Shown here: one piece after another, positions 16,046 through 26,802 of the stretch | Layout of the letters: the number at the start of each line of letters is the position of its first letter | How positions within the stretch are numbered: position 1 is the first letter of the stretch | DNA from: Burkholderiaceae bacterium | Lineage (GTDB): Bacteria; Pseudomonadota; Gammaproteobacteria; Burkholderiales; Burkholderiaceae_D | Assembly (NCBI GenBank): GCA_031291325.1 | Contig: JARLJG010000030.1 | Location: forward strand, 1-64,000 | Direction: 5' to 3' | Length of the DNA: 64,000 nt | Made by a program: the position numbers and the translations under genes | The notes under the pieces: generated by a model | Seen by the model: only the letters and a program-made list of their open reading frames with translations | What the model was told of the DNA's origin: nothing | The model's database searches: none

Positions 16046-16121
16046 TGGAGCGGGAGAAGAGTCTCGAACTCTCGACCTCAACCTTGGCAAGGTTGCGCTC
16101 TACCAACTGAGCTACTCCCGC
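16046..16121 (-). tRNA. tRNA-Gly(GCC), copy 2
   Basis: Same structure and sequence as the copy 105 bases downstream. First gene of the operon; the promoter's -10 ends 17 bases upstream of its 5' end. Confidence 0.95.
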
Positions 16122-16138
16122 ATCAACAACAAGCGAGC

Positions 16139-16166
16139 ATTATAGCCGATTGACGGGCATTGTCAA
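16139..16166 (-). promoter_or_regulatory. Near-consensus sigma-70 promoter of the tRNA-Gly operon
   Basis: Minus strand TTGACA (16166-16161), 16-base spacer, TATAAT (16144-16139), both hexamers perfect, placed so that transcription starts a few bases before tRNA-Gly. Confidence 0.9.
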
Positions 16167-16197
16167 GCACTCGCGCAGTCGGCATGCTCAATTTTCC

Positions 16198-16779
16198 CTA
16201 CAAATGACCGGCGCGTTCCTTGATCAAAGGCCACGCTTTGCGCAAGTAATAAAACATCGACCATACCGTCAACACGGCCGCCACCAGCAACAACCATTGG
16301 CCCCAATAGCTGCAATCGACAACGTAGAACAATCTCTCGTTGAACAGCAGCATCGGGATCGCGGCCATCTGCGCAGTGGTCTTGATCTTGCCGAGCGAAC
16401 TGACGGCGACCGATTTCGATGCGCCGATCTGCGCCATCCATTCGCGCAATGCCGAAATGGCGATTTCGCGACCGATGATGACGAAGGCGAATGCCGCATT
16501 GACCCGATCCAGTTGCACCAGCACCAACAAGGCGCCGGCCACCATCAGCTTGTCGGCGACCGGATCGAGGAATGCTCCAAACGCCGAGGTCTGGTTCCAG
16601 CGGCGCGCCAGGAAACCGTCGAACCAATCGGTCACCGCCGCAATGATAAAGATCGCGGCGGCGGCGACGCCTTGCTCGTAACGCGTCATCCAGTCAAACG
16701 GCAGGTAGAACACGCCAACCACCAGCGGGATCAGCGCGACGCGCAACCAGGTCAGAAAAATCGGAATATTGAATGGCAT
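16198..16779 (-). CDS. pgsA: CDP-diacylglycerol-glycerol-3-phosphate 3-phosphatidyltransferase
   Basis: 193 residues, integral inner-membrane enzyme that makes phosphatidylglycerol phosphate, the committed step to PG and cardiolipin. It carries the CDP-alcohol phosphotransferase signature D-G-x2-A-R-x8-G-x3-D-x3-D as DGFLARRWNQTSAFGAFLDPVAD (about residues 54-76, quoted in two parts: DGFLARRWNQ and GAFLDPVAD). Hydrophobic segments follow and precede it. It stands between uvrC and the tRNA operon, a placement I recall as usual in Burkholderiales. Confidence 0.95.
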   Translation of the reverse strand: MPFNIPIFLTWLRVALIPLVVGVFYLPFDWMTRYEQGVAAAAIFIIAAVTDWFDGFLARRWNQTSAFGAFLDPVADKLMVAGALLVLVQLDRVNAAFAFVIIGREIAISALREWMAQIGASKSVAVSSLGKIKTTAQMAAIPMLLFNERLFYVVDCSYWGQWLLLVAAVLTVWSMFYYLRKAWPLIKERAGHL

Positions 16780-16901
16780 GAATCGTTATTGGTAATGCGT
16801 TTCGGTAACGCTGCACTATGTTGGGTCAAGTTTGTAATTATCTACTTAAATTACGCGCGATGTGGGCTTGGTCAATGCGATACAACGCATTTCAACGCAA
16901 T

Positions 16902-18773
16902 TCAATGTAACTGCTTATAAATATCTTCTGCCAATTGGCGCGAAATTCCTTCGACCGACGCCAAGTCCTCGACGCTGGCGTCGACCACGCCGCGCAAGCC
17001 GCCGAAGCGCGCCAGCAACTTTTGGCGTCGTTTGGCGCCGACGCCTTCGATCTCTTCCAGGCGCGAAGTCTGCCTCGCCTTGGCGCGTTTGGCGCGCATG
17101 CCGGTGATCGCAAAGCGGTGCGCTTCGTCGCGGATTTGCGCAATCAGCATCAAGGCTGCCGATTCCTTGCCCAGTTCCTGCGGCGCGCGACCGTCGACGA
17201 AGACCAGGGTTTCCAGCCCGACCTTGCGTCCCTCCCCTTTGGCCACGCCGACGATCAAGCCGATATCCAGGCCCAGTTCGACGAACACCTGGCGCGCCAT
17301 TTCGACTTGCCCTTTGCCGCCGTCGATCAGCACGATATCAGGCATCGTGCCATCGCCGTTGGCGACCTTTTCGTAGCGCCGGGTCAGCACTTGCCGCATT
17401 GCCGCATAGTCGTCGCCAGGGGTGATGCCGTTGATGTTGTAGCGCCGGTATTCGCCATTCTGCATCGCGTGGTGATGGAACACCACGCAGGACGCCTGCG
17501 TCGCCTCGCCCTGGGTGTGGCTGATGTCGAAGCACTCCGCGCGCAGCACGTCGAGATCGGCGATATCGAGGCCCAGCGCATCGACCAGCGCGCGCGTGCG
17601 CGCCTGTTGCGAGCCCTGCTCCGAGAGCAGGCGCGCCAGCGCAATCTCGGCTCCCTTGTGCGCCATTTCCAGCCACTTGCGGCGTTGCTCCTGCGGCTGG
17701 AACACCAGGTTGATCCGATGCCCGCATTGTTCCATCAGCGCCACCATCAAGGCCGGTTCGTTGAATTCCACATTCATCACGATGGTGGAAGGAATGAATT
17801 TATCGATGTAATGCTGCGCCAGGAAAGCCTTCAGCACTTCGGTGGCGAGCGCTTCGTCGGCGGTCGCGATCGCCTGATCGACGTGGGTCGGGAAATACGC
17901 GCGGTCGCCCAGATGGCGGCCACCGCGCACCATCGCCAGATTGACGCAGGCCCGCCCGCCATGCACGATGACGGCGACGATGTCGATGTCGGCGTCGCCG
18001 CCGACTTCCATGCTTTGCTGGTGCAGCACGCGCGACAGTGCCGAGATCTGGTTGCGCACCGCCGCCGCCTGCTCGAACTTGAGTTCGGCGGCGTACGCGT
18101 GCATCTTGGCCTCCAGATCGGCCAGCACTTCGCTTTGCCGACCGCGCAGGAATTTGGCGGCGTTTTCGACATCGCGCGCGTAATCTTCCTTGGCGATTTC
18201 ATTGACGCAGGGCGCGCTGCAGCGATGGATCTGGTGCAGCAGGCAAGGCCGCGTGCGGTTGGAAAACACCGAGTCTTCGCAGGTGCGCAGCAGGAACACC
18301 TTTTGCAGAATCTGCATCGATTCCTTGACCGCCCAGGCGCTCGGGAAAGGGCCGAAATACTGGTTCTTCTTGTCGACCGCGCCGCGATAATACGCCATGC
18401 GCGGATATTCCTGGCCAGTGATCTTCAGGTAGGGATAGGACTTGTCGTCGCGGAACAGGATGTTGAAGCGCGGCTGCAAGGCCTTGATCAAGTTGTTTTC
18501 CAGGATCAGCGCTTCGGCTTCGCTGCGTGTGACCGTGGTTTCAAGGCGGGCGATGCGCTCGACCATCATGGCGATGCGTGGACTGGTCAGCGTCTTTTGG
18601 AAATAGCTGGAGACGCGCTTTTTCAGGTCGCGCGCCTTGCCGACGTACAAGACCTTGTCGTCGGCGTCGAAATAGCGGTACACGCCGGGCAGGTGCGGCA
18701 GCTTGGCGACGGTGTCGAGAACGACTTCGCGGGGGTCGGGGTCGGGGGCGACAGGGACTTCGGGTTCGGACAT
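16902..18773 (-). CDS. uvrC: Excinuclease ABC subunit C
   Basis: 623 residues. UvrC makes both incisions around DNA damage in nucleotide excision repair. GIY-YIG nuclease domain at residues ~25-105 ([20 protein letters not shown]), UVR domain near 205-240 ([20 protein letters not shown]), RNase H-like second nuclease ([29 protein letters not shown]), and a terminal helix-hairpin-helix pair ([19 protein letters not shown]). The C-terminal end [15 protein letters not shown] is complete. It starts 12 bases after acpS. Confidence 0.97.
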   Translation of the reverse strand: MSEPEVPVAPDPDPREVVLDTVAKLPHLPGVYRYFDADDKVLYVGKARDLKKRVSSYFQKTLTSPRIAMMVERIARLETTVTRSEAEALILENNLIKALQPRFNILFRDDKSYPYLKITGQEYPRMAYYRGAVDKKNQYFGPFPSAWAVKESMQILQKVFLLRTCEDSVFSNRTRPCLLHQIHRCSAPCVNEIAKEDYARDVENAAKFLRGRQSEVLADLEAKMHAYAAELKFEQAAAVRNQISALSRVLHQQSMEVGGDADIDIVAVIVHGGRACVNLAMVRGGRHLGDRAYFPTHVDQAIATADEALATEVLKAFLAQHYIDKFIPSTIVMNVEFNEPALMVALMEQCGHRINLVFQPQEQRRKWLEMAHKGAEIALARLLSEQGSQQARTRALVDALGLDIADLDVLRAECFDISHTQGEATQASCVVFHHHAMQNGEYRRYNINGITPGDDYAAMRQVLTRRYEKVANGDGTMPDIVLIDGGKGQVEMARQVFVELGLDIGLIVGVAKGEGRKVGLETLVFVDGRAPQELGKESAALMLIAQIRDEAHRFAITGMRAKRAKARQTSRLEEIEGVGAKRRQKLLARFGGLRGVVDASVEDLASVEGISRQLAEDIYKQLH

Positions 18774-18785
18774 CGTGGCGGTCGG

Positions 18786-19181
18786 CTATTCTTTTTGTTC
18801 GACTATTGCGAAGGCTACCGCGTAGTCGGCTTCGTCGCTGATCGACACTTGCGTGTGGAGACCATGCTGCTGCATGAATTCCAGCAGCGCGCCGCTGGCA
18901 ACGAGCGTCGGCTGGCCGCTCGGCGCATTCAGGATTTGCGCGCTGTGCCAGGTCATCGGCATGCGCAAGCCGAGGCCGATGGCTTTCGAGAATGCTTCCT
19001 TGGCGGCAAAGCGCGTGGCCAGGTAGCGCAAGCCGCGCGCTTCGACGGCGGCGCGCCGCGCGCGAAAGATTTCCAGCTCGTCCGGCCCCAGTATCTTGGC
19101 GGCAAAGCGTTCGCCGCTACGCGCCAGCGCCGCTTGCAAGCGCGCGATCTGGACGATGTCGGTGCCGATGCCGTAGATCAT
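18786..19181 (-). CDS. acpS: Holo-[acyl-carrier-protein] synthase
   Basis: 131 residues. It transfers 4'-phosphopantetheine from CoA to acyl carrier protein, whose gene acpP is at 32624. The N-terminal [15 protein letters not shown] holds the Mg-binding Asp, and [17 protein letters not shown] is the second signature with the Glu. Full length for the family. It lies 10 bases after pdxJ and 12 before uvrC, within one operon. Confidence 0.96.
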   Translation of the reverse strand: MIYGIGTDIVQIARLQAALARSGERFAAKILGPDELEIFRARRAAVEARGLRYLATRFAAKEAFSKAIGLGLRMPMTWHSAQILNAPSGQPTLVASGALLEFMQQHGLHTQVSISDEADYAVAFAIVEQKE

Positions 19182-19191
19182 GGCGAGCGGC

Positions 19192-19959
19192 TTACGCTCT
19201 TTGCGCAGCCAAACGTGCCTGCACCATGATCGCCTTCATCTCGCGCACCGCATTTTGCCAACCGACGAACACGGCATGCGCGACCACTGCGTGGCCGATG
19301 TTCAACTCGGCGATGTCGGTAATGGCGGCAATCGCCTGCACATTGGTGTAATGCAAACCGTGGCCGGCATTGACTTTCAGGCCGCGCTTGACGCCTTCGG
19401 CCACGCCCTGCCGGATGCGTTGCAATTCCTGTAGTTGCTGCGCGGCGTCGTGCGCATCGGCATAACGACCGGTATGCAATTCGATTACTGGCGCGCCGGC
19501 TTCGGCGGCGGCCTGGATTTGCGCGGCATCGGCATCGATGAACAGGCTTACGCGGATACCTTCGGCTTGCAATTGCCGCACCGCCGCCTGCACTTGCGGA
19601 AAATACTTGACCACGTCGAGGCCGCCTTCGGTGGTCACTTCTTCGCGCCGTTCCGGCACCAGGCAGGCATCTTGCGGCTTGATGCGGCAGCAAAAGTCGA
19701 GCATTTCCGGCGTCACTGCCGCTTCCAGGTTCATGTGCGTGCGCAACAGCGGGCGGATCGCCAGCACGTCGGCATCCTTGATATGGCGGCGGTCTTCGCG
19801 CATGTGCAGCGTGATCGCATCGGCCCCGGCTTCTTCGGCCTGCAAGGCTGCTTGCAGCGGGTCGGGGTAGGTGGTGCCACGGGCGTTGCGCAGGGTCGCC
19901 ACGTGGTCGATATTGACGCCCAGATCGATGATGGTGCCGGTCGGTTCGAGGAAGCTCAT
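19192..19959 (-). CDS. pdxJ: Pyridoxine 5'-phosphate synthase
   Basis: 255 residues from the ATG at 19959; the frame is open further upstream but [25 protein letters not shown] is the proper N-terminus. It condenses 1-deoxyxylulose 5-phosphate with 3-amino-2-oxopropyl phosphate to give pyridoxine phosphate. Family marks: [40 protein letters not shown] and [11 protein letters not shown]. recO-pdxJ-acpS is the usual proteobacterial arrangement. Confidence 0.96.
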   Translation of the reverse strand: MSFLEPTGTIIDLGVNIDHVATLRNARGTTYPDPLQAALQAEEAGADAITLHMREDRRHIKDADVLAIRPLLRTHMNLEAAVTPEMLDFCCRIKPQDACLVPERREEVTTEGGLDVVKYFPQVQAAVRQLQAEGIRVSLFIDADAAQIQAAAEAGAPVIELHTGRYADAHDAAQQLQELQRIRQGVAEGVKRGLKVNAGHGLHYTNVQAIAAITDIAELNIGHAVVAHAVFVGWQNAVREMKAIMVQARLAAQRA

Positions 19960-19988
19960 GATGAGTAATGGATGGCCGTGCCATGTCC

Positions 19989-20804
19989 TTATAGTTGCAT
20001 CAGATCGATCAAAATCTGACGGGTGTTGAGTTGCATGCCGCCCAGGTGGTGCGCCAAGAGAAAGCGCATCAACTGCTTGCTTTGGCTTTGCGTGACCGGG
20101 TCGGCGTAATCCTGCCGCTCCATGTCGAGCAGGGTTTTGCCGGAAACGCTGGGCCAGCGGTCGGCGGCGCGGGCGATGCGCGGGCCGCTTTCGGGGTCGA
20201 CCACGTAGGTCTGCTGCGGATCGACCGCCTGCGAGGTGCTGGTGCAGACGCTGAAGTCGGTGGCCACGCCGGTTTCCTTGAGCAGCGCGCGCTCGAACCT
20301 GCGCAACACGATCGGCGCCGATTCGTCGTGCGCGAGCTGGTTCATCGCCGCCACGTAGTGATCGAACAAGGCGGCATGGGGATCGTCGCGCGCCAGCAGT
20401 TTGACCAGCAATTCGTTCAGATAAAAGCCGCATAGCAGCGCCGATTTTTCCAGCGGCAGCAAACCGCCGACCCATTCGGCGGCGGTCAGCGTGCGCACTT
20501 CCGCCCTGCCGCTCCAGGAAACCGATAAGGGCTGAAAGGTCTGCAACACGCCGCGCAATTTGGAGTGCGGCCGCTTGGCGCCCTTGGCAACCAGCGCGAC
20601 GCGGCCATAGTCGCGCGAAAAAACGTCGACGATCAGGCTGGTTTCTTTGTACGGATAGCTGTGCAGCACGAAGCCCGGCTGGGCCGCGATCCGGTGTTCT
20701 TTTTCGGGGGATTTGGCGCGCCGCACCGCCGGCTTGCCGGCGCGCTCCGGCGCCGCCTGCGGCGGAGCAGAGATGGTCGCTTGCTCTAGCGTGTCGGTTT
20801 CCAT
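19989..20804 (-). CDS. recO: DNA repair protein RecO
   Basis: 271 residues. RecO works with RecR and RecF to load RecA on SSB-coated DNA. The OB-fold begins at about residue 42 ([29 protein letters not shown]), followed by the helical domain with [19 protein letters not shown]. The first ~40 residues ([20 protein letters not shown]) are a charged, probably disordered extension beyond the core. The zinc-finger cysteines of some RecO proteins are largely absent (one Cys in SVCTSTS), as in E. coli. Confidence 0.93.
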   Translation of the reverse strand: METDTLEQATISAPPQAAPERAGKPAVRRAKSPEKEHRIAAQPGFVLHSYPYKETSLIVDVFSRDYGRVALVAKGAKRPHSKLRGVLQTFQPLSVSWSGRAEVRTLTAAEWVGGLLPLEKSALLCGFYLNELLVKLLARDDPHAALFDHYVAAMNQLAHDESAPIVLRRFERALLKETGVATDFSVCTSTSQAVDPQQTYVVDPESGPRIARAADRWPSVSGKTLLDMERQDYADPVTQSQSKQLMRFLLAHHLGGMQLNTRQILIDLMQL

Positions 20805-20885
20805 TGCGGTTCGATCATGAGTGCAGCGTTACACTGCGTGGCAATTGCACGGAGGAACAGAGATGCGCCGCAAGCAATATATAAC

Positions 20886-20969
20886 CCGTCATTCCCGCGA
20901 AGGCGGGAATCCATAGGGAACTAGCTCGAATTAACTCAGTATGGATTCCCGCCTTCGCGGGAACGACGG
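20886..20969. repeat. Inverted repeat with 30-bp arms (REP/MITE-type)
   Basis: Arms at 20886-20915 and 20940-20969 match at 29 of 30 positions around a 24-base centre, core TCCCGCGAAGGCGGGAATCC. Half of the same unit recurs at 46684-46712. This is the dispersed CGTCATTCCCGCG-type repeat seen in many proteobacteria. It sits between recO and era on an otherwise continuous minus-strand cluster and could form a transcript hairpin. Confidence 0.9.
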
Positions 20970-21029
20970 AGGTTTTGCACATTGCGTTGATATTTCCCAC
21001 ACAGTTTGAATCACACTCCGGGCGTACTA

Positions 21030-21932
21030 TCATTCGTAACCGTAAGCGCGCAAGCCGGCTTCGTTGTCGGCCCAGCCCGATTTCACCTTGACCCATATTT
21101 CCAGATAGACCGGGCCGCCGAACAGACGTTCCATGTCGAGCCGCGCTTGCGTCGAGATTTCCTTCAGGCGCGCGCCTTTTTGGCCGATCAACATCGATTT
21201 GTGGGTATCGCGCTCGACCAGGATGGCGGCAAACACGCGCCGCAAGTTGCCTTCCTGCTCGAATTTTTCGATCAGCACCGTGCTGGTGTACGGCAATTCG
21301 TCACCGACGAAGCGGAACACTTTTTCGCGCACGATTTCCGCCGCCATGAATTTTTCGCTGCGGTCGGTGATGTCGTCTTCGCCGAAGATCGGCGGATTTT
21401 CCGGCAGATAGCGCTTGATCTCGCCTTGCAGGCTGTCGAGCTGGAAATTCAGCTTGGCCGATACCGGCACCACGGCGGCGAACGCATGCTTGGCGACCAC
21501 TTGCTGCGCAAAAGGCATCAGCACCGCCTTGTCCTTGATGTGGTCGGCCTTGTTGATGACCAGGATGCACGGCACATTCTCCGGCACCAGATCGAGCACC
21601 TGTTGGTCGGCCTGGCCGAAGGCGCCGGCTTCGATGACGAACAAGATCAGATCCGCCGCCGTCAAGGTGTTGGTCACCGTTTTGTTGAGCGTCTTGTTGA
21701 GCGCATTCGAATGGCGGGTCTGGAAGCCGGGCGTGTCGACGTAGACGAACTGCGCGTCCTCCACGGTTTGAATGCCGGTGATGCGATGACGCGTGGTCTG
21801 CGCCTTGCGCGAGGTAATGCTGACCTTGGCGCCGATCAATGCATTCATCAGCGTCGATTTGCCGACGTTCGGGCGGCCAATGATTGCGATATAGCCGCAT
21901 TTGTAGCCGGAGAGTGCAGCGGAATCAGTCAT
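21030..21932 (-). CDS. era: GTPase Era
   Basis: 300 residues. Era binds the 3' end of 16S rRNA and helps mature the 30S subunit. G1 GRPNVGKST (residues ~19-27), switch region [10 protein letters not shown]3 DTPGFQ, G4 NKAD, G5 VSAKLN, then a C-terminal KH domain with [17 protein letters not shown]. Its ATG overlaps the rnc stop (ATGA), so rnc and era are translationally coupled, the common bacterial arrangement. Confidence 0.97.
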   Translation of the reverse strand: MTDSAALSGYKCGYIAIIGRPNVGKSTLMNALIGAKVSITSRKAQTTRHRITGIQTVEDAQFVYVDTPGFQTRHSNALNKTLNKTVTNTLTAADLILFVIEAGAFGQADQQVLDLVPENVPCILVINKADHIKDKAVLMPFAQQVVAKHAFAAVVPVSAKLNFQLDSLQGEIKRYLPENPPIFGEDDITDRSEKFMAAEIVREKVFRFVGDELPYTSTVLIEKFEQEGNLRRVFAAILVERDTHKSMLIGQKGARLKEISTQARLDMERLFGGPVYLEIWVKVKSGWADNEAGLRAYGYE

Positions 21933-22870
21933 GCGGTCTTCGAGTGGGTGATCGGGGGGTGCAAATCCAGTTGCAGGTTATCGGAAGCGGAGACGTCGGC
22001 GGGAATTTCAGGTTGCGCCATATCGACATCGCCGCTCTCATTGAGCTTGCCGGCGACCTTGGATTCGCTCTTGGCGGCGGCCTTGCCCGGACGCGTCGAC
22101 ACTTCCGCAGGGCTATCGATTTGCACCGTCGCAATCCCCGCCAGTTTCAGTTGCGACGCGCGCGGCTTGGCCTTGCGCGCAGCGGTCGGCGTTTTCGCCA
22201 TCGCGGTTTGCACCGCTTCCAGGGCCAACTTGGCGGCGGCTTGCTCGCCGGCGCGGCGGCTGCCGCCGGTGCCAAACACCTGGATATCGAGCTTGGGCAC
22301 CAGGCATTCGATTTCAAATTCCTGATTGTGGGCGGCGCCATGCGTGGCGACCACGTTATATTGCGGCAATGCGATTTTCTTGCTTTGCAAATATTCCTGC
22401 AGCAGGGTCTTGGCATCCTTGCCCAGGGTTTTCGGATCGACGCTGTCGAGGATAGGGATATACAGCGCGCGGATCACGTCGCGCGCGGCATCGAATCCGG
22501 CGTCCAAAAAAATGGCGCCAAACAGCGCCTCCAGCGTGTCTGCCAGGATCGACGGGCGCCGGAAACCGCCCGATTTCAATTCGCCCTCGCCCAATCGGAG
22601 AAATTGCGACAAATCCAGCCGTTGCGCGATTTCATACAACGATTGCTGCTTGACCAGATTGGCGCGCAAGCGCGACAAATCGCCTTCGTCGATCTTGCTG
22701 TAACGATCGAATAGCAATGAAGCAACCACGCAATTCAAAATCGAGTCGCCCAGGAACTCAAGCCTCTCGTTATGCACGACGCTATGGCTGCGATGCGTCA
22801 AGGCCTGCTGCAGCAACGCAGCCTCCTTGAACGTGTGGCCTAGCCGATTCTGCAATAACGTGAGATCCAT
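21929..22870 (-). CDS. rnc: Ribonuclease III with long C-terminal tail
   Basis: 313 residues. The first ~225 are a standard RNase III: signature [13 protein letters not shown] (residues ~34-46), second acidic site [15 protein letters not shown], and a dsRNA-binding domain ([10 protein letters not shown]-type start, [19 protein letters not shown] end). It processes rRNA precursors and double-stranded RNA. About 85 further residues rich in Ala, Lys, Ser and Pro ([10 protein letters not shown], then acidic [17 protein letters not shown]) form a disordered tail absent from the E. coli enzyme (226 residues). Confidence 0.95.
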   Translation of the reverse strand: MDLTLLQNRLGHTFKEAALLQQALTHRSHSVVHNERLEFLGDSILNCVVASLLFDRYSKIDEGDLSRLRANLVKQQSLYEIAQRLDLSQFLRLGEGELKSGGFRRPSILADTLEALFGAIFLDAGFDAARDVIRALYIPILDSVDPKTLGKDAKTLLQEYLQSKKIALPQYNVVATHGAAHNQEFEIECLVPKLDIQVFGTGGSRRAGEQAAAKLALEAVQTAMAKTPTAARKAKPRASQLKLAGIATVQIDSPAEVSTRPGKAAAKSESKVAGKLNESGDVDMAQPEIPADVSASDNLQLDLHPPITHSKTA

Positions 22871-22885
22871 TTTATTCCGTGAAAA

Positions 22886-23278
22886 TTATTGGTCGGGCGC
22901 CGCGCGTTTTGGCGCTCCGGTTGGTGAAGTCGAACCTTGGTAGTCAATTACCAAGCTTACCGGACCTGCCAGAGGTATCTTTTTCTCGTAGGCGAAGCTG
23001 ACGTCGAAGCCATCCGCAGTTTTGACGATATCCAAGTCCTTGCCGGCGATAGAATCGACATAACCGGTATCGGCTCGCTTGTCGAAAGAATTGCGTATCT
23101 CAGGAATACTGTTGCCCGTAGCCTTGGCCGCGACGATCGATTTCTTGATCGTCATGAATTCGGTCACCGTCGGCACTACTTTCAACGCCACTATGCCGAT
23201 CGCACCAAGGATGGCAAGAATAAAAATCAAGCCCACCAACGAAACGCCGCGCTGCGTATTTCCTGCCCTTGCTTCCAT
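22886..23278 (-). CDS. DUF4845 family pseudopilin-like membrane protein
   Basis: 130 residues. An N-terminal cytoplasmic stub with QRGVSLVGLIFILAILGAIGIVALKV forms one membrane helix that looks like a type IV pilin start (G-V-S-L-V-x4 before the hydrophobic run; quoted in parts: QRGVSLVGLIF, ILAILGAIGIVALK). The rest is a small periplasmic domain. Between lepB and rnc this is the DUF4845 protein found at the same place in many beta- and gammaproteobacteria; its function is unknown. Confidence 0.85.
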   Translation of the reverse strand: MEARAGNTQRGVSLVGLIFILAILGAIGIVALKVVPTVTEFMTIKKSIVAAKATGNSIPEIRNSFDKRADTGYVDSIAGKDLDIVKTADGFDVSFAYEKKIPLAGPVSLVIDYQGSTSPTGAPKRAAPDQ

Positions 23279-23299
23279 GTGCTCGCTCCCGAATATCGG

Positions 23300-24220
23300 T
23301 TATTGAAAACTGCCGATGCGTTTCAAATGAGAAAAATTCATCCAGACAAAAAATGCTTTTCCGACAATATTTTCGTCCGGCACAAAACCCCAATAGCGAC
23401 TATCTTTGCTGTTATCCCGATTATCCCCCATCATAAAGTAATGTCCAGCGGGAACGCTACAGGCAAAGCCTTCGGCGTCATAGGCGCACAACTCGCGTTG
23501 CGGGAAATCGCTCGGAAAACGTACATCCGTGGGACTTTCGGCAAAATTGAGTATCCTATGTTGCACTCCAGTAAGATTTTCCATCAATTGCTTGCGATAC
23601 GCCAAACTGACATCGTCTGCCTCATCCAGGTAGTCCGGCAACGGCGAATACGAGAGTTTCTGGCCGTTTACCGTTAAGCGTTTGTTTTTATAGACTATTT
23701 TATCACCTGGCACGCCAACCACACGTTTGATGTAATCGGTCGACGGATCTTCGGGATAACGGAAAACCATCACGTCGCCGCGCTTGGGCTGGCTTACTTC
23801 AATCACTTTTTTATTGAGCACCGGCAGCCGCACGCCGTAAGCGAACTTATTGACCAGGATGAAATCGCCGGCAATCAAGGTCGGCTCCATCGAACCGGAT
23901 GGAATCTTGAACGGTTCATACAAGAACGAACGGACAAAAAACACCAGCGCAATCACCGGGAAAAAACTACCGGAATATTCGATCCAGGTCGGCTGACGCA
24001 ACACGCTGGCTTCCAAAGCGGCGCGCCCACTGTCGTCGAGCTTGATGCCTTCGGCTTTTAATTTTGCATTGCGTGCATCGAACTCGGCCAGTGCCGCGTC
24101 GGCCTTCGCGCGCCGCTGTTTGGCCAGGTAAAACACGTCCAGGAACCATACGATGCCGGTGCCGATGGTCAAGACAAAAAGAATCAATGCAAAATTGCCC
24201 AATATTGCTTGTCCGTTCAT
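23300..24220 (-). CDS. lepB: Signal peptidase I
   Basis: 306 residues. It removes signal peptides from exported proteins at the outer face of the inner membrane. Two N-terminal membrane helices ([19 protein letters not shown] and a second near residue 85, [19 protein letters not shown]). Catalytic Ser in [10 protein letters not shown], Lys in [12 protein letters not shown], then [17 protein letters not shown] (box E). Start ATG overlaps the lepA stop (ATGA), so lepA-lepB is a coupled pair. Confidence 0.96.
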   Translation of the reverse strand: MNGQAILGNFALILFVLTIGTGIVWFLDVFYLAKQRRAKADAALAEFDARNAKLKAEGIKLDDSGRAALEASVLRQPTWIEYSGSFFPVIALVFFVRSFLYEPFKIPSGSMEPTLIAGDFILVNKFAYGVRLPVLNKKVIEVSQPKRGDVMVFRYPEDPSTDYIKRVVGVPGDKIVYKNKRLTVNGQKLSYSPLPDYLDEADDVSLAYRKQLMENLTGVQHRILNFAESPTDVRFPSDFPQRELCAYDAEGFACSVPAGHYFMMGDNRDNSKDSRYWGFVPDENIVGKAFFVWMNFSHLKRIGSFQ

Positions 24221-26010
24221 TTCTCATCCACTTGTAAAATTGCCAGGAACGCTTCTTGAGGAATTTCCACCGAGCCGACTTGCTTCATGCGTTTCTTGCC
24301 GGCCTTTTGTTTTTCCAGCAGTTTGCGCTTGCGGCTGATGTCGCCGCCATAGCATTTCGCCAGCACGTTCTTGCGCAAGGCCTTGACGTTTTCGCGCGAG
24401 ATGATGTTGGCGCCGATGGCCGCCTGGATGGCGACATCGAACATCTGGCGCGGAATCAGTTCGCGCATCTTGGCGGCGACCGCGCGACCGCGGAACTGGC
24501 TGTTCGAGCGGTGCACGATGATGGCCAGCGCATCGACTTTTTCGCTATTGATCAGCATGTCGACCTTGACCACGTCGGCGGCCCGGTATTCCTTGAACTC
24601 GTAATCCATCGACGCGTAACCGCGCGAGGTCGATTTCAGCTTGTCGAAGAAGTCGAGCACGATTTCGGCCATCGGCATTTCATAGGTCAGCTTGACTTGC
24701 TTGCCGTGATAACTCATGTCCAATTGGACGCCGCGCTTTTGCGTGCACAGCGTGATGACCGAGCCGACGTATTCCTGCGGCATGTACAGGTTGACGGTGA
24801 CGATAGGCTCGCGGATTTCCTCGATCTTCGACGGGTCGGGCATCTTCGACGGATTGTCGACCATCAGCGTGCTGCCATCGCGCAAGATGACTTCGTAGAT
24901 TACGGTCGGCGCGGTGGTGATCAAGTCCTGGTCGAACTCGCGCTCCAGGCGTTCCTGCACGATTTCCATGTGCAGCAAGCCGAGGAAGCCGCAGCGAAAA
25001 CCGAAGCCCAATGCCTGCGACACTTCCGGCTCGTACATCAGCGCGGCATCGTTGAGTTTCAATTTTTCCAGCGAGTCGCGCAACGCATCGTATTGATTCG
25101 CTTCGACCGGGAACAAGCCGGCAAACACCTGCGGCTGCACTTCCTTGAAGCCCGGCAGCGGCTGCGGCGCAGGACGGCTGACCAGGGTCACGGTATCGCC
25201 GACCTTGGCGGCTTTCAATTCCTTGATGCCGGCGATGATAAAGCCCACCTGCCCGGCTGACAGCGTTTCGCGGCTCACCGATTTCGGCGTAAACACGCCG
25301 ACGCTTTCGGTCAAATGCTGCGAGCCGTTTGCCATCAGCAAAATCTTGTCCTTTGGCCGCAGCGTGCCGTTGAACACGCGCACCAGCATCACCACGCCGA
25401 CATAGTTGTCGAACCAGGAATCGACGATCAATGCCTGCAGCGGCGCATCCGGGTCGCCCTTGGGCGGCGGCACCTTGGCAATCAGCGATTCCAGCACGTC
25501 TTGCACACCGAGGCCGGTCTTGGCCGAACAGTGCACGGCGTCGGAGGCATCGATGCCGATCACTTCCTCGATTTCGGCAATGGCGTTTTCCGGGTCGGCC
25601 GACGGCAAGTCGATCTTGTTCAACACCGGCACCACTTCCACGCCCAATTCGATCGCCGTATAGCAATTGGCGACCGTCTGCGCTTCCACCCCTTGCGACG
25701 CATCCACCACCAGCAACGCCCCCTCGCAAGCCGACAAGGAGCGGCTGACTTCATAGCTGAAATCGACGTGGCCTGGGGTATCGATCAGGTTCAGGTTATA
25801 CACCTGTCCATCGCGCGCTTTGTACATCAACGCAGCGGTCTGCGCCTTGATGGTGATGCCGCGTTCGCGCTCCAGATCCATCGAATCCAGAACTTGCGCT
25901 TCCATTTCTCGATCCGACAGGCCGCCGCACAGTTGAATAATCCGGTCCGCAAGCGTCGATTTGCCGTGGTCGATATGGGCGATGATAGAAAAATTGCGAA
26001 TGTTATTCAT
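24217..26010 (-). CDS. lepA: Translation elongation factor 4 (LepA)
   Basis: 597 residues, ribosomal GTPase that back-translocates or remodels stalled ribosomes. G1 [10 protein letters not shown], switch [12 protein letters not shown]3 DTPGHVDF, G4 NKIDLP; then the EF-G-like domains and the LepA-specific C-terminal domain ([17 protein letters not shown]). Length is as expected. It is first in lepA-lepB-DUF4845-rnc-era-recO; a terminator at 26090-26112 separates it from the upstream glutaredoxin gene. Confidence 0.97.
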   Translation of the reverse strand: MNNIRNFSIIAHIDHGKSTLADRIIQLCGGLSDREMEAQVLDSMDLERERGITIKAQTAALMYKARDGQVYNLNLIDTPGHVDFSYEVSRSLSACEGALLVVDASQGVEAQTVANCYTAIELGVEVVPVLNKIDLPSADPENAIAEIEEVIGIDASDAVHCSAKTGLGVQDVLESLIAKVPPPKGDPDAPLQALIVDSWFDNYVGVVMLVRVFNGTLRPKDKILLMANGSQHLTESVGVFTPKSVSRETLSAGQVGFIIAGIKELKAAKVGDTVTLVSRPAPQPLPGFKEVQPQVFAGLFPVEANQYDALRDSLEKLKLNDAALMYEPEVSQALGFGFRCGFLGLLHMEIVQERLEREFDQDLITTAPTVIYEVILRDGSTLMVDNPSKMPDPSKIEEIREPIVTVNLYMPQEYVGSVITLCTQKRGVQLDMSYHGKQVKLTYEMPMAEIVLDFFDKLKSTSRGYASMDYEFKEYRAADVVKVDMLINSEKVDALAIIVHRSNSQFRGRAVAAKMRELIPRQMFDVAIQAAIGANIISRENVKALRKNVLAKCYGGDISRKRKLLEKQKAGKKRMKQVGSVEIPQEAFLAILQVDEK

Positions 26011-26089
26011 TAACTAAGTTGTAAATTACGGGGTATCTCCGCATATCGTAGCGAGCGGGCCGCGTGTTCGACTTTCAGAGACGCCTTAC

Positions 26090-26112
26090 AAAAAAAGCGC
26101 TCAAGAGCGCCT
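26090..26112 (-). terminator. Intrinsic terminator downstream of the glutaredoxin gene
   Basis: Minus strand GCGCT-CTTG-AGCGC (extendable by one pair) followed by seven T. It lies between the glutaredoxin gene (ends 26290) and lepA, so the sigma-E operon transcript probably ends here and lepA has its own promoter in 26011-26089. The ~180 bases from 26113 to 26289 hold no gene I can support. Confidence 0.75.
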
Positions 26113-26289
26113 GATTGCTGAAGGATGTTCGATATCCGCATTTTACCGGATTTCAGAGGGGAAAGCCCGCCTTATCCAGTTCGCGGCGCGTTCAAGCCGG
26201 ACAATTGCGGCTTGCGAACGACGTTTCCAAAATGCAATTCGCGCAGATCGCATCCAAGCCGTGACGCGAAATCCAGTGACTGCCGATGA

Positions 26290-26541
26290 CTACGGGCGCT
26301 CCAGAAAGGCGCGCAAGGCCGTCTCGTCAAGGAAGTAGTGGCAAAGCCGGGTTGCCGGTTCGCCATTTTTGCTGGCCAGCAATACCGGCACCAGCTCGTC
26401 GTAGCGCGCCACCAGGTCGGCATCGGCATCGACATCGACGATGTCGATCGTGAATGCATTGTCGACATCGAATGCGCGCAGCGCTTGCAGCATGTCGTCG
26501 CACAGGTGGCAATAGCTGCGGGAGTAGAGGGTAAAGTGCAT
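26290..26541 (-). CDS. Glutaredoxin family protein
   Basis: 83 residues. Thioredoxin-fold start FTLYSRSYCHLCDDMLQAL with a CHLC redox motif near residues 11-14 and LVPVLLASKNGEPA as the cis-Pro region. A small thiol oxidoreductase of the DUF836/YruB-like type, cytoplasmic. It follows mucD on the same strand at the sigma-E cluster, where such a gene is often found; whether it is in that operon is uncertain because a repeat pair (26601-26716) intervenes. Confidence 0.82.
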   Translation of the reverse strand: MHFTLYSRSYCHLCDDMLQALRAFDVDNAFTIDIVDVDADADLVARYDELVPVLLASKNGEPATRLCHYFLDETALRAFLERP

Positions 26542-26600
26542 CGTGCTTGGTTAGGAACTGATAGTTACGCGCTGATGTCTGAAGATACCAAGAACAGATC

Positions 26601-26716
26601 CCTTCCCCCTAGCAGGGGGAAGGTTAGGATGGGGGTAGTGCGTCTAAATTTACAGCATCACGTATCTCGACGGCACTACCCCCTCCCTAGCCCTCCCCCT
26701 GCGAGGGGGAGGGGAC
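26601..26716. repeat. Inverted pair of REP-like C/G-rich units
   Basis: Unit CCTTCCCCCTAGCAGGGGGA and continuation GGTTAGGATGGGGGTAGTG (26601-26640) face an inverted copy CACTACCCCCTCCCTAGCCC with CTCCCCCTGCGAGGGGGAGG (26673-26716). Each unit also folds on itself. Same class as the elements at 34714, 56099 and 57844. It fills the gap between mucD and the glutaredoxin gene. Confidence 0.8.
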
Positions 26717-26802
26717 TCCGCTCTTTTGCGCAAGCCATTCTTTATGCGATTATTGCCCTGACCTCAAGGGCCGCTCGCCGCTGCGGCTTCTTGACAATCA
26801 GC

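Noticed and set aside
15784-16153. Open frames running through the two tRNA-Gly genes with the repeated peptide RVSNSRPQPWQGCALPTELL
   Set aside because: The repeat is the translated tRNA sequence, not a protein.
16935-19229. 764-codon open frame on the plus strand across uvrC and acpS
   Set aside because: It is antisense to two unmistakable genes; its composition (His, Arg, Gln, Ala rich) is what the complementary strand of a GC-biased gene gives. No family features.
20815-21096. Minus-strand ORF containing VVPAKAGIHTEL and WIPAFAGMTG
   Set aside because: This is the familiar translation of the CCCGCGAAGGCGGG dispersed repeat, often misannotated as a protein.
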